NCBI RefSeq assembly: GCF_030272615.1
Contig: NC_081415.1
Location: forward strand, 422,929,757 to 422,993,756
Origin: Cryptomeria japonica
Taxonomy: Eukaryota > Streptophyta > Pinopsida > Cupressales > Cupressaceae
Length of the DNA stretch: 64,000 nucleotides
Direction: 5' to 3'
Below, piece by piece: positions 11,223 through 22,844 of the stretch. The position numbers were made by a program, and so were the translations under genes. The notes under the pieces were generated by a model. The model was not told where the DNA came from. It saw only the letters and a list, made by a program, of their open reading frames with translations, and did no database searches. How positions within the stretch are numbered: the first letter of the stretch is position 1; each line of letters begins with the position of its first letter.

Positions 11223-12180
11223 TTAATTTGGAGTGGGAGCACCTAACTCGGTAGGTAAGGTGCTTTCTTTATTTGACACAATTTCCTTCTTTCTCCAAAT
11301 CATCTTTAATTTCTCTTTTATTTCCTCAGTGTCTTCTCTAGGTTGATCTTTGCAATCTCCAGCCAAGTGTCCAACTTTGTGACAATGAAAACATGCCATA
11401 CTAGGATTTCTCCATGATCTTCGGTTATTCATTCCAAACCTTATAAAGCAGTTGGCACTTATATGTCCATATCTTCCACAACATTCACACCATATCCTTG
11501 TATTGTAATCCCATGGTACTATAGAATATTGTCGGTAAGGATCTGTGTGAGTTCGGTAACCTCTAGTATTTGCTCGGTGTGTAGACCACATGTGGTTCTT
11601 TTGCTTAAACTAACACTTCTCGGTACTATGTCCATATCTATTGTAGTTTTTACAAAACCCTTTGAATTTTGCCTTTTGATAATTGTTAACAGACTTTGTC
11701 CTACATTGATTAGATGTGTGACCATATTTATTGCAATTGTAACAATAACCATTGGTCTTAGTGGTATTCGGTTGCTTACCTTTTCTGATTTGACACATTT
11801 TGGTAGTATGACCTTGATTTCCATAGTAGTAGCAAATAGGCTTCTTCCTTTTGATGTTATTCCTTTTTCCAGCTTGTTTTGATGATTCTCCTCTCTCAGT
11901 AGTGTAGATTCCCTTCTCGGTAGAGTGTTTTCCTTTGTAATCGAGTCCTCCTTCTTTGTAGGGTTGTCTTGTGTTCAGTTGCTCATCCAACATCTTTGAT
12001 GCTTCATAACTCTTCTTCAGTGTTTCCTTGGATTTCTTCTCTATTTCAAGTTCATTGCTCAACCTTGATACTTCAAGTTTCAATGCTTGATTCTCATCAT
12101 TTTTTAGATTTTCTTCATGATGTGTATAGCCTAGTTGATCTATCAGATTTTGTTGAATACTAGTTAGCCTTATGATTTCA
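11223..12180 (-). pseudogene. Gag-like coiled coil plus five CCHC-type knuckles (element 2 ORF1)
   Basis: Homologous to the protein at 1579-2886. A charged heptad-like region (about 12160-11930) precedes five knuckle positions: CYYYGNQGH (second Cys lost), CYNCNKYGH, CKNYNRYGH (degenerate), CECCGRYGH and CFHCHKVGH. One in-frame TAA near 11611 splits the frame between the third and fourth knuckle. The 5' part is lost by the LTR-gag deletion, so the frame now begins inside LTR sequence (open to 12314). Presumed nucleocapsid-like RNA binding, no longer functional. Confidence 0.65.
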
Positions 12181-12404
12181 TCATATGTGTGTCCAAGTTC
12201 AATGAATCTAGTAACACGTTTCACTCGGTGTATTATCTTTACTGCTCGGTAGACAGACCGGTGTATACTGGGCTTTGTGACTGTTTTCCTTCTGTAACTA
12301 ACTAGGCTGTTCATACCGACTAAATATTTCGGTAGGGGTAACCGACTAGAGTATATAGAATGACTTTGTATATAAAACTAATGGCAATTTGATAAGTAGT
12401 AACA
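12181..12404 (-). repeat. Truncated 5' LTR of element 2
   Basis: The first 224 bases of the LTR, ending at CATATG where the 3' LTR and this copy diverge. The outer end AGTAACA keeps the canonical TG (minus sense) that the 3' LTR has lost. Confidence 0.8.
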
Positions 12405-12409
12405 GATGA

Positions 12410-14016
12410 TTAATTGAAAAATAAAAATCAAACACATACATTACAAATATTGAAATATTTTATAGAAAATTAAATATTTGCTATTCTTTTCTTAAGTTAA
12501 CCTCCTTGCAACTTTTTTAAAATCCTTGAAATCCCATGATCGTGCGATGGAAAGAAGGGAGATCAATACGCATTGCAGAATTGCGGGGAAGGGAATGTTT
12601 TTCCCAAGTTTGTAAATAAGGAGGTGCATTAGGGTTTCATCTGGTTCAATGGAGGTCGTAATGACAAAGTAGAAAAATGATGTGTTGATAAGACTTTTGA
12701 AACTTTCTTCCAAATACATTTGGCCTATTCAAAGCCAAACTCCACGCCTCCTCTAGGCATTCACCCTGCTAGATATACATAGCATGTGGATTTTTCTATG
12801 TGGCTAAGAGATGCCAACTCATGATGCACGTGTTTGCAACATACACACAGAAAGTGGATTGTTGAAGAGGTCGTAGAAACTTTCAGCAAAATCCAAATTC
12901 CACATTCCATTGTCAGTGCCCCTCAGCCTGTGCTAATGCAGGAACATTGGAATAGGATATGGATATCCTTCAAAGCATCGAGAATAAGGATTTATGAGGA
13001 TTTGATGTTATAATATTATTATTCTCTAGTAAAATATATATGTATGATGTGATTTGTGGGCATTATATATTTTTCAAAATCATAAGCTATGTGTTCATGG
13101 GGGGTTTTCAAAGAAGTGTTGATTGTCTATAACGCAATATACTAAGTGTAAACAGATGAGGGATTTTTAATTTGGTGAAAGTAAAGTAAGAATACACCTC
13201 GGGGATTATTGTAGGCAATTATTTTCATCCAGTGAAAAGAGTGAATTCACGGGAAGGATCATTTTAGTTGGAAGAATATTTAAACAAAAAAGAATAATTT
13301 TCAGCTGCAAATAAAACAAAGGGTGAATATCTTCAGCAGGGCAGATATTTGGTGATGAAATGGTAAAATGCAAAGTAAGGAGTGCATTCACAAGGAAATC
13401 TAGAGGAATATTTTCAGTTAAAAGATATTTTGGAAAGTGCAGGTCAAGTCAATGAGGGAATGTTTTCTATTGTAGGAAGAGGAGAGAAGAAGAACAGGTG
13501 TAATCTACATATCAGAATTGAAGAAGACATGTAGTAAAGCTGGAACAAATCTGGAGTTTTCTTCTTCTTCTATATATTTTCCTTTCTTCTCTTTTGAAGG
13601 GGTTCTGGAAGTTTCTTCTATACAGGGTCTGCAAATGGTTTCTTGTCCAAAGTTCTTTAGATTCATGTAGTAGACTGATTATTTTTAGCAATGTGTAAGG
13701 CATTTGTAGAGCAAAATTTATATTGAGTTCAGTGTTCAAGTTTTTGCAAGCTATTTGAAAGATGGAGTGTAAAATGTTATTTGTTAGAGGTAGCATTTAA
13801 ATAAAATGGAACTTATGGTTCAGATCTAGTTTCTCTCCAATGTGTAACTCTATCATCTTTTGAATGAAATTAGCCAAGGGCTTATTTTATTTAGTGCATT
13901 GTTGTGATGTGTGTGACTTTCTGTTTATGCTTTGGCCTAAGGGGTCAATTAATTGCTTAAATAGAGTTGTAGAATTATAGGGCTTGTGCAAGGATTTAGG
14001 TAAGTAGTTCTAGATG
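12410..14016. other. Unassigned stretch
   Basis: No long frame. The part at 13540-13810 has an LTR-like look (TATATATTTTCC near 13570 and an AATAAAATGG at 13800), but no matching termini or target duplication were found. Confidence 0.4.
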
Positions 14017-14021
14017 TGAAT

Positions 14022-17000
14022 TGTAGTGTCCACCCTTGATTTGACCTATTTTGACTAGAGTTGATTTTTATATTATGCTTGATAGACTTATCTAGACTAT
14101 ATTTGATGATTTGGATGATGATTACTCATGAGCATCGGTTACTTATTATTGATGTTAGACACTATTGGACATATGCTATTTTCATGATCTATATGGATGT
14201 TGGTACTATCATGATTGATCATGTGATTTGATGATATATGTACTCGATGGATTTTATATGCTCACTATGTGATGGATTATTGATAGATTAGATTTATCAT
14301 GGTTTTGATGATGATTATGATTACACTAACCCTACTTCATGATTACATTTGATGAGATGTTTATGAGATGTGTTTGACTATTGTTTGATTGTCTTCGTGA
14401 TAGAGACGATTCCACATCACTCATTGCGAGCGGGATGTGTCGTCACGAATCTCTATCACTTGCTTGTTCTATATATGTATATGTATATATTGTATTGTTG
14501 TTTTGTGGTTGGAGGAATTTGTAGGTACTAGACATCGACTCCACTTGGCTTCATAGGTTTGAGCGTGTCTTTAGTTCCAATGGCTTATATGGTTCGGAGA
14601 TCGCATGAGTTCCCTTCACATACTCTAGGTCTAAGTGGTTCATCGCGAGTTGTCAGCGTCTTGGCATAATTCGCCATGTCAGTTAGTAAGCTTGGTCTTC
14701 TTGGTGTTGTGAGTTCGGTTAATGACAGTTGATTTACTTGATTATGTGAGAGTAATTATGTGGCTCTTGATGTGTGGTTTTATATTTAGTAATGTTTATC
14801 TTAATGTATTTAATTTATTAGTTTTGAATATTTAATTATTTGATATTTATATTTATTTGATAATTAACGTTTATTGATTTTATGATTATTTAATATTTGG
14901 TAAGCCTTATTGTTGTTTAATATTTATTTTACATTTGTGATTTAATCTTTAATGGTATTTGATTATTTAATTATTTATTTGATTTTCTATGGTTTAATAT
15001 TTATTTAGTTCTTTAATTTATTTTATTAGCTTTTGGTTTATTTAATTTTAATCCCCATTTTGATTATTTATTTATAGCTTATGTTTATTTAATAGTTTGA
15101 CTTTTATTTCCTAAGTGGGGTGTATGAACACATTAAATTAAAATAATAATAAAACATTCCCACTTTGCTGGATAAGTATATTTTTTATTTACTATACCTA
15201 CCCTTTACTCTCATTGGCTAAATTCAAAATGGGAGAATAAATTATAATATATGGTGGGTTGGTAAAATATATTCTAAAATGGAATATTTTGATTGGCCGT
15301 GATTGAGGCTAGAGTTTTTTTATTATTGTTGCTTTTTATTTTCATTTCCGTGATGGTTTTCGGGTTTGCTATTCTCTGGAAATTTTTCCTGCAAGCATTT
15401 TTCCTTTGGCTTTGGATTTTTACTCTTGGTTTTGGCTAGAGCTTAGTTGGATTTTGGCTTGGCTTTGTGGGAGATCTTCTTGAGCTTCACTCCATCACTT
15501 CAAGTTGTAGGTTGGAGTTCTTTTACTTTTGGATTTTGATTTTAATGGGTTTATTGTATGCTTCATGTCTGTACAGTGTTTTCGAGAGATGGGTTGAAAT
15601 ATTATTTATTCTATGGTTTTTATATAGTTTGGAAAAATAATACTTGGGGAAAACTTTATATTATATGAGTTTTCATATAGTTGTTGGAGAAATATATATA
15701 TATATTTTTTCTTGTACATGCCGGCTCTTGGCTTTGTGAAATTCCTGTGAAAATTCTTGGTTGTCGAATCATTTGTTTGTATGGGAGTTTGAATAGGTTT
15801 TCTCTATTGTGAGTCTTTTAGTTTGAGAGTGTTTGGATTTGGTATCATTGGTTTTTCTATGAGTTTGAAGTGGTTCTGTATGCATATTGTTGTGAAAAAA
15901 GTTTGGTTGGATCTTGGTTTATAGTCTGAATTGATTTACCTTGTTTATGCCTTAATATTCCTTGTTTCTGGGCGTCACTATTCATGTGTTTTTTGAGCCC
16001 TTTGGTTAAGTCTAGATTTTATTATTTTACCCACAAGATTTATGAGTTTCTGTAAGATTTGTGTAAATGCGTTGTTTCAGTGAATGTGTTGTTTAAATAT
16101 GTAAATGTGTTGTTCTATTTTGTGTTTGCATTATTTTGCATAGCATAAGCGTTGTCTTAAAAGGCGTAAGTGTGAATCTGGGAATGCATGCATTGTCATA
16201 GAAGATGTATACATGAATCTGGAAATGTTTGCGTTGTCCTATGGGATGAAAGCGCTGTTATATTTGACAGAAGCGATGTTCTATGGGATAAAAGTGCTAG
16301 ACTATATGTGTTCTGTGTTTTCTTAGTTTTTGTCATTTTTGAGGTATTGTCCTGAGTTGATTTTTGTACCAGAGGATTTACTGAGGTCTGTTAATATTTT
16401 CCAATTATGGGTTTGATCAGTTTTGATGTATTTTGATGGTTTAATGTATTTTTACCTCTCTATGTCTTTGTGGATATTTTAGACTCTCTCCATGTTGATA
16501 AGCTATGGTTATTTGAGATGATTATATTGTTGTTTTGGACCAGTAAGTGAGTTGGCCTTGCTATGATGTTAAATTATTATTTGTTGGAAGATTTGGTGGC
16601 TTGTTATGCTTTGTATTTCATTGGCCAAGAGGCCCATTTTGTTATATTTGGTGTTGTTGTAGCCTTGCATATGTTGTGAGAGTATGTGTGGAAGTTATTG
16701 GTTGCATATGAGTGTTATTTTTATGTTTTATTTTGGATAGAGCCTCTTATGATTTATTGTTGGGTCATGTTAGGGGGAGTGGGCTTCCTTGTGATGACCG
16801 GGGTCATGAGAGATAGGCTTGCATGAGGTTCCTTGTAAGGATGCATGGAGTTTAGACCACTAGGGCACATTGGAGTTTTCCATGATTTGTAAATAAGTGA
16901 TAACTTAATAATTGATGGGTTGGGTAGCTAGATTAATTAAAAAGATGATAAATTGATTTGAGCCTCATGACTTAGTCCTAGGGAGGATGTTTTAGGATAA

Positions 17001-18234
17001 GCATGAGAAGGAAGTGAAGATGGTAAGCTAATCTCCCTTATTCTCTCATAGGTTGACATGGCTCCACATGTCCATCAGGCTAGTGCCTTATGTTATTATG
17101 TTTTGAGGATGGCATTTGACGACAGTCCACTCCTACATGTGTTCTCCTTTATGATTTATGATTATTCTTATTGGATGCATTTATGTCTTGATGAGTTATA
17201 TGCCTCTGGGAGTTCATTCTTGTTGTATTGTGTGAGTTCTTGCTTGAGAGTCCTTGTGAGGTTAGTCTCTTTGGTTAAGGTGTCAGCTTAGGTTTAGAGT
17301 GTGTGTTGGGACCTTTTGTCATCTCTTAGCATGGGGGGTGGACCCTTTGGATCCACATGGTTGGGTTGTTGGTGCTTTTTAGCCATTGGGATGTTCTCTT
17401 GGATTCTTCTTGCGTGGATATGGATTATTCTTCATGATGGACTATGTATGTACCTTGTAGCAGATTTATGTAATGAATAAGATGGAATGCATGTAATGTA
17501 ATATTCTTGTATATAGTAGATGGATTCTTGTAGTATAAAGAGATATGATCGTGATGTATTTAATGTACTTGTATTTATAAGATGAATTGTAGTTGGAATT
17601 AGAATTAAGTCATATTTGTAATGAAACATTAGGGATGTAATTATACTGTTGTAGAGATGTGATCTTATGGGTCATGGATATAAGTGGATTATGGATGGAA
17701 TAGAATGGATTTGCATTATGGTTCAGTTGTATTATTTCATGGAATGTTTAGAAGCAAGTTAGAATGTAAATAATCTTGAAAGAGGAATATTCGTAGATTA
17801 ATAAAAGAATATGTTATAAGGTGTTAATTAGATCTAGTGAAGATGAATGATTCATATAGATGCATTGGTAGAGAGGAAATTATGCATATCATGAGGAATA
17901 AATAATGTTGTAGGTTGCATATCTCATGGGTAGAGAATTAAAATATGATGCATTAAAGCAAGATGCGATATACCTATCATGTGTATAGTATGTTGTTATG
18001 GTGATGAACTAAGTAATGATGTTGAAGTACCCTACGATGTTATGTTATTTCCGCTTGCATTATTTGATGAAATGAGCAATGATGTATGTTCATATTGATT
18101 AATTGGTTAATGAATGTAATTAGATGGAGATGTTATGTGTTGTATTAGTTGTTGTTAGATGTTAATAATTTTTTTTTATCTCCATATGCATGTTATATGT
18201 TTAGTTTCTCTAGGGTATTTTGGCGGGCATTACA
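14022..18234. repeat. Giant solo LTR, 4213 bp, TSD TGAAT
   Basis: It begins TGTAGTGTCCACC and ends GGCGGGCATTACA, with TGAAT at 14017-14021 and again at 18235-18239. The inverted ends TGTA…TACA and the perfect 5-bp duplication mark a retroviral-type insertion. There is no gag or pol inside, so it is best read as one LTR left after recombination. It is AT-rich at 14780-15300, strongly G+T-rich on the plus strand at 15300-17400, and has degenerate GCGTTGT-type repeats at 16050-16310. Its start resembles the LTR at 47997 (TGTAGCGTCC), which suggests plus orientation. An alternative is a coding-free non-autonomous element of LARD type, but no internal LTR pair is visible. Confidence 0.75.
14397..14459. 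other. Inverted repeat in the solo LTR
   Basis: GTGATAGAGA (14397-14406) and TCTCTATCAC (14450-14459) are perfect 10-base arms around a 43-base loop that itself contains CACATCAC and GATGTGTCGTC. It may form a stem-loop in the LTR transcript. Confidence 0.5.
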
Positions 18235-18239
18235 TGAAT

Positions 18240-18898
18240 CATTGATGAGATACACTATAAGGCATTGTTATATTGAATCTAGCCGCTGGATAAAATCTTG
18301 TCATATGTCATCTTATATTTTCTTGGTTTCAAGTTGCCCAATGGAATGAGGCACTGATCATGACTTGCAATTGTGGTTACAGTCAGTATTGTTATCAAAA
18401 TCATTAGTTCTTGCTACAATCTTGTGAAAAAAATCAGAATATCTTTTACATTTTAAGTATGTATGTGAGCCAAATAGTCTCATAACTCCAAATTGGTTGA
18501 TTTTTCTCCCTCTTTGTTGAGCCTTTTATGAGAACTATCTGCAATGTCAGTTGTGTTGTGTTGTGTTATGCTTATTGCTCCAAGTGGTTGAGGATCACTG
18601 AGGAATAGCCATCCTTTAGCATTCTCCCTCTTTGTTGAGCCTCTTTGATGAGATAATTTGCTTTATATTAATGCTATTTTATTGTCATTTGAAAGTATGA
18701 TGCAAAAAATTGTGAAGGCATTAAGGGATCACCCTCCCTGGTTTTGCAGAGCCTAAAGTGCAGATGGATCTTATATCCTTGTTAGTTGGTCCAATCCTTA
18801 TGATAACTTCCATAATTGATGTTGGTTCCTTCATAGAAATTGGATTGAGTGTATTGGTGGATTTTAAAGCACAAAACCCAATTTGGGAACCAACATAA
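18240..18898. other. Unassigned stretch upstream of the transposase remnant
   Basis: Contains two imperfect copies of a CTCCCTCTTTGTTGAGCC phrase (18507 and 18624). No gene or terminal repeat recognised. Confidence 0.4.
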
Positions 18899-21540
18899 TT
18901 TAGGAATGAAAATGTGGGAATTGAAAGTGAAAATGTGGGAATTGACAATGAAGGTGAAAATTTGGTTATTGACATAGAAGGTGAAAATTCAGGAATTGAC
19001 ATTGAAGGTGGAATTTTTCAACCAAGTGAAAATTATATAACACCAAATTACATGAGAAATGAAGACCCTCTCATGGACGAAAGACGAATTCCAATTTCAA
19101 AACCTTCAAGAACCACAAAATAGTTACTTGAAATTGATGAGAAAGCTATTGACAATATTAAAGGCAAGAGGTCAACACGAACCATTCGATTGTGGGCTAC
19201 ACAACTTTTCAACCAATATTTTAGCAATAAGACATTAACTGAGGAATGCCAAATTTTTGTTCAATTGCTAAAGAAGCAAAAGATGAGACCATTGCTAGTC
19301 AAATTGATCAAGATTCGTATGAACAAGAAGATGGAGAAAACTTCTATTATTGTAAAAAATATTTTTAATTCTCTCAATTATATTGGAAAGAATATCAAGG
19401 AAAAAGATAAGAGAGCCACTTGAAAAGTGATTACAACATCCTTAGTAAGCCATTATTTGAGGAAGGCTCTCTTTATGAGACAAACTTGTGTTGATCTAAA
19501 CATAAATTGTAAAACTTTGGATAGAGAACTTGCAAGAAGAGAAAGACTTGATGATCCTTTTCAAGATGATACAAAAGATTTTGGTGAGAGGCTTCCACAT
19601 CTTGATAAGAAGTTGACTGGCAATGCAAAGGAGGAGATTCAACAATTTTGGCATTCTAATTATAGAGTATCACCCAATGTAAAAGATATTTTAAAGTTAA
19701 GAATTAGCAATTGAGACCGTACATCGCATCCTAAACATTTCTTGGAATCAATCCAACAAATGTTGTACAAAATTTAATGTGAAACACATCTAACTTTGCA
19801 AATTTTGCAAAGGGCCTTTGAATCTTTGAAGTCATTTTATTGTGTACCTCTTAAGATTCATAATACTTTTTGTTGAAAATACCATGTGGAGTTTTCAATG
19901 TACCATCAACTTTTATGTTATATTTGTTCTATGATGCATACTAATGATATATTGTAGGAGTGTAGTGCAATGTAATTTCTGAGATCATCATGAGACTTGC
20001 TAGATCTATTTTTATGTCCTAGAGATGATGGATGCTTTTCCTATAGAAATGACTATTTAAATAAGAAGTGATCACAATGTGATGAGTTGTTAAAGTTTGT
20101 TTCGTGTTTTCATGAGGTCAGCAAAAACTAGTTTGGAAAGAATATTGTTGAGAAAAAAAAGATATGAGATAGTGAAATATACTTTGAAGAGTGGAGGTGA
20201 AGGTTCTAGATGAGAGTTGGTCTCCAGAGAAGTTAGTGTTGCTGATTTTATTTTAGAATTTAAGGAAAATATTTTCTACAAGTATGCATTGCATATCCAT
20301 AGGTCTGAGTGGTTGGATCAACAATTCAGGATGTGTAAGAACTCTTTCCCGATTGGCACTGTTATATCAATGGTCGATTTTGCAGAAAACTATACATCGC
20401 AACCACAAAATGAGGTACAAGCTTAGTATTACAATTCAATTTAGATTTCTATTTTTGTTCACATAAGATATAGACATGCCCCTGATAGTATAGAAGAGGA
20501 TAGGAATATAACTAAGGAGTACCATTTTTATATGAGTGATGATAGATCTCACTCCTCCGAGTATGTGCAACATTGTTTCGATATATTTTTTTAGTTCTTG
20601 TAGGAGAAAGGTATTGCAATAGACCAACAACTCATATGGTCAGATAACTACATAGGTCAGTTCAAGAATGCTCATATGTTTTATTGGCTGAGTAGAATGC
20701 ATATAGAGAGGTGTGTACCTCATATTTGGAGTTTTTTGAAGCAGGGCATGGGAAGGGGGAGCATGATGGAGGAGGTGCATGTTTGAAGAGAGCTCTAGTT
20801 AAGGAGAAATTGAGGATTTTAGGTGCAAAATTCTCCATTGCATGTTCTATTATTGATTGGTGTAGTGCAACAATGTCACAGGGAGGGACACTTGATTCAA
20901 CAGTGCGCATATTCTTTTGGTTGGTTGAGGAGGGCACAGTGGGAGACAAATTGGATAGTCAAACAATTAAAGATTCTTCAAAGATGCATTCATTTTGCAA
21001 ATCAGATGCAAGTACATGGACCATTTGGACATAAGAATTGGCTTTTTTTGTCAGAGTTGTGTTTAGTGTGATTGGGATCAATGTGAGTCAAGTGAGTGGG
21101 TTGATACATGGGTTGCACAATATCTAACTCCTCTATCTCAAAAAATATCGATGTCAAATGATGACATGGAAATTTCAGTTGAGTATGATCGTCTTTAAGA
21201 TATTTTACAACCTAAACATGTGTTTGCAGTTGGTGCACCACAAGGGAATGAAGAGAGATCAGACTATTGGTTGGCATGGTGTTTACAAGGAAAGAAGAAG
21301 TTAACACAGTCAGTGACAGATGATGATGGGTTCATGTATCCTACAGGTTCAGTTGTTGTTGCTACCTATGATACAAAATCATTCTCCTATATTTGTAGCT
21401 TATTAAAGCTACAAATACCAGTTTTTAAAGCATCAAGAAAGACCTAAGATAAAAAAACTATGGACAATGAGTAGTGTTGATCATGAAGCAATATTGGATA
21501 CTCTTAAGAAAAGAGATGATCCTTTAGGCACACTTGAGTA
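18899..21540 (+). pseudogene. Decayed DDE-type transposase gene
   Basis: Fragments in plus frames can be read along 2.6 kb: an N-terminal repeat, a helical segment (19190-19710), a Cys-poor middle with HPKHFLESIQQ and FESLKSFYCVPLK (19735-19860), then the core. In the core I see VDFAENY (about 20373), IWSDNYIGQFKNA (about 20635) and FFEAGHGKGEHDG (about 20730), fitting a D-D-E/D layout. The tail GNEERSDYWLAWCLQG…DGFMYPTG (21240-21350) matches the C-terminus remembered from the same family in mosses, spikemosses and animals. At least ten stops and frame changes make it inactive. I cannot name the superfamily safely (Sola-like is one candidate). Terminal inverted repeats were not found. Confidence 0.6.
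18908..19009 (+). repeat. 27-bp in-frame tandem repeat in transposase N-terminus
   Basis: A 21-base start followed by three 27-base units (18929-18955, 18956-18982, 18983-19009), each encoding a variant of EN-x3-ID-x-EG. The period is a multiple of three and the frame is kept. Confidence 0.7.
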
Positions 21541-21564
21541 GCAGGTCTTTATTATTTCTTAACT

Positions 21565-21912
21565 TTTTATCATGCATTTTATTTCAAATAATGATCATAA
21601 AACCTTTATGTTCATGTTTTTTATGTGTAGATTAACAATTCTAAAAAATGCAGGTCTTTTTGATGATATACAATACTATTACATCAACATATTGGGTACA
21701 CTTGATTTAATTCAAAAGAACGTATCTTCATGGTATATAATCCCACATCTCCATTTATTATCATGCATTTCATTTCAAATAATGATCATAAACCTTTTTG
21801 TTCATGTTTTTTATGTGTAGATTAACAATTCTTAAAAAATGCAGGTTTTTTTGATGATATACAATACTATTGTATCACTATTTTTGCATCAACGTTGTGG
21901 GTACACTCGATA
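21565..21912 (+). repeat. Tandem duplication of about 190 bp
   Basis: The phrases TCATGCAT, AATAATGATCATAAA, GTTCATGTTTTTTATGTGTAG and GATGATATACAATACTATT occur in the same order at 21570-21685 and 21763-21873. Both copies carry acceptor-like TGTGTAG and TGCAG sites. It lies just after the transposase remnant and may be its 3' end. Confidence 0.6.
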
Positions 21913-21926
21913 TGATTTGATGTTGT

Positions 21927-22271
21927 TGTTGGCAATGGGCTAACATCCCTTGCAGGGATTCATGACATGGTTTAACATCCTCCTATGGATTCTATAAGTC
22001 TAGTGGTTTTATTGGGCATTGACAGGTCGATATTTTGGTGCAATGACAACCCTATCTTGTAACAAGTGGTATCTGAGCTTGGTCACAGGTTCAAATCAAG
22101 TAGGCCACGATGAGTGACGCTGGGGGGGGGGATTGTTGGCATTGGGCCAATGTCCCTCACGAGGTTTCACGACATGGTTTAATAGCCTCCTATAGATTAT
22201 ATAGGTCTAGTGGTTGTATCAAGCATTGACAAGTCAATCTTTTGGTGCAACGACAACCCTATCTTGTAACA
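21927..22271 (+). mobile_element. TRIM (miniature LTR retrotransposon), 345 bp
   Basis: Two 138-bp direct repeats (21927-22064 and 22134-22271), both starting TGTTGGCA and ending CTTGTAACA, are about 80% alike. The 69-bp interior begins with AGTGGTATCTGAGC, one base off the initiator tRNA-Met primer-binding site, and ends in a G10-12 polypurine tract. Flanks GTTGT (left) and ATTGT (right) fit a 5-bp target duplication with one change. It has no coding capacity and would need proteins from another element. No 5S rRNA-like sequence is seen, so it is not Cassandra. Confidence 0.85.
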
Positions 22272-22453
22272 ATTGTTCATATTGCTTATGTTGCTCTTCA
22301 TTTATATGCAGGAATTCATCTATGTAAGCTTGACTCTTAGGATGTGAGGATATTTGATGCACATGAAGTGGGATGTTGTGTTTGTATATGAGTACATTGA
22401 TGTAATTTTATTATGATGATATGATATATGTGTACATGAGTACAAATATAGAC

Positions 22454-22645
22454 AATGTATTTGCACATGAGCACATTGGTGTGGATGTATTGATGATATA
22501 TAATGTATTTGTACATGAGTACATTGGTGTAGTTGTATTAATGTTATATAATGTATTTGTACATGAGTACACTAGTTTAGTTGTATTAATGATATACAAT
22601 ATATTTGTACATGAGTACATTGGTGTAGTTGTATTGATAATGGTG
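22454..22645. repeat. 48-bp tandem repeat, four units
   Basis: Units start at 22454, 22502, 22550 and 22598, each beginning AA(T)GTATTTGTACATGAG. TGTACATGAGTACA is partly palindromic. Because 48 is a multiple of three, both strands stay open across the array; I do not take these frames as genes. Confidence 0.8.
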
Positions 22646-22844
22646 AAAAAAGATGCATAAACTAACAAATCTTATGTGTATGGCCCACTTATGTATGTTC
22701 ATGAATGTCACCTATAAGTCTAATGGTAATTATGTGTCTAGAATATATGCAAATATTGATGATCATGATCATCACTGCTTCCCTAAATTCATTACAATCT
22801 AATATTTATCGTTTTCATCTTCATTATCATTTAATATAGGCTTG

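Larger units (their letters stand above)
5761..12404 (-). mobile_element. Copia-like, pol-less LTR retroelement 2, complete span with TSD GATGA
   Basis: On the plus strand it begins TGTTAGGCCC and ends AGTAACA, with GATGA on both sides (5756-5760 and 12405-12409). On the minus strand the order is a truncated 5' LTR (12404-12181), a zinc-knuckle ORF, a spacer, large ORF2 (10667-7309), a polypurine tract and the 3' LTR (6937-5761). Pol is absent, as in element 1. A deletion joins the first 224 bases of the 5' LTR directly to the gag coiled-coil region, removing the rest of the LTR and the primer-binding site. Total 6644 bp. Confidence 0.85.

Noticed and set aside
13540-13810. Solo LTR with TATATATTTTCC
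   Set aside because: No paired termini or target duplication; kept as unassigned.
17058-17291. 77-codon plus-strand frame
   Set aside because: Lies in the G+T-rich part of the giant LTR; composition-driven, no domain.
21927-22271. Cassandra-type TRIM with 5S rRNA promoter
   Set aside because: No 5S-like internal control region could be read in the 138-bp LTRs.
22411-22668. Open frames on both strands across the 48-bp repeat
   Set aside because: A period divisible by three keeps any stop-free frame open; the peptides are simple repeats of the unit.
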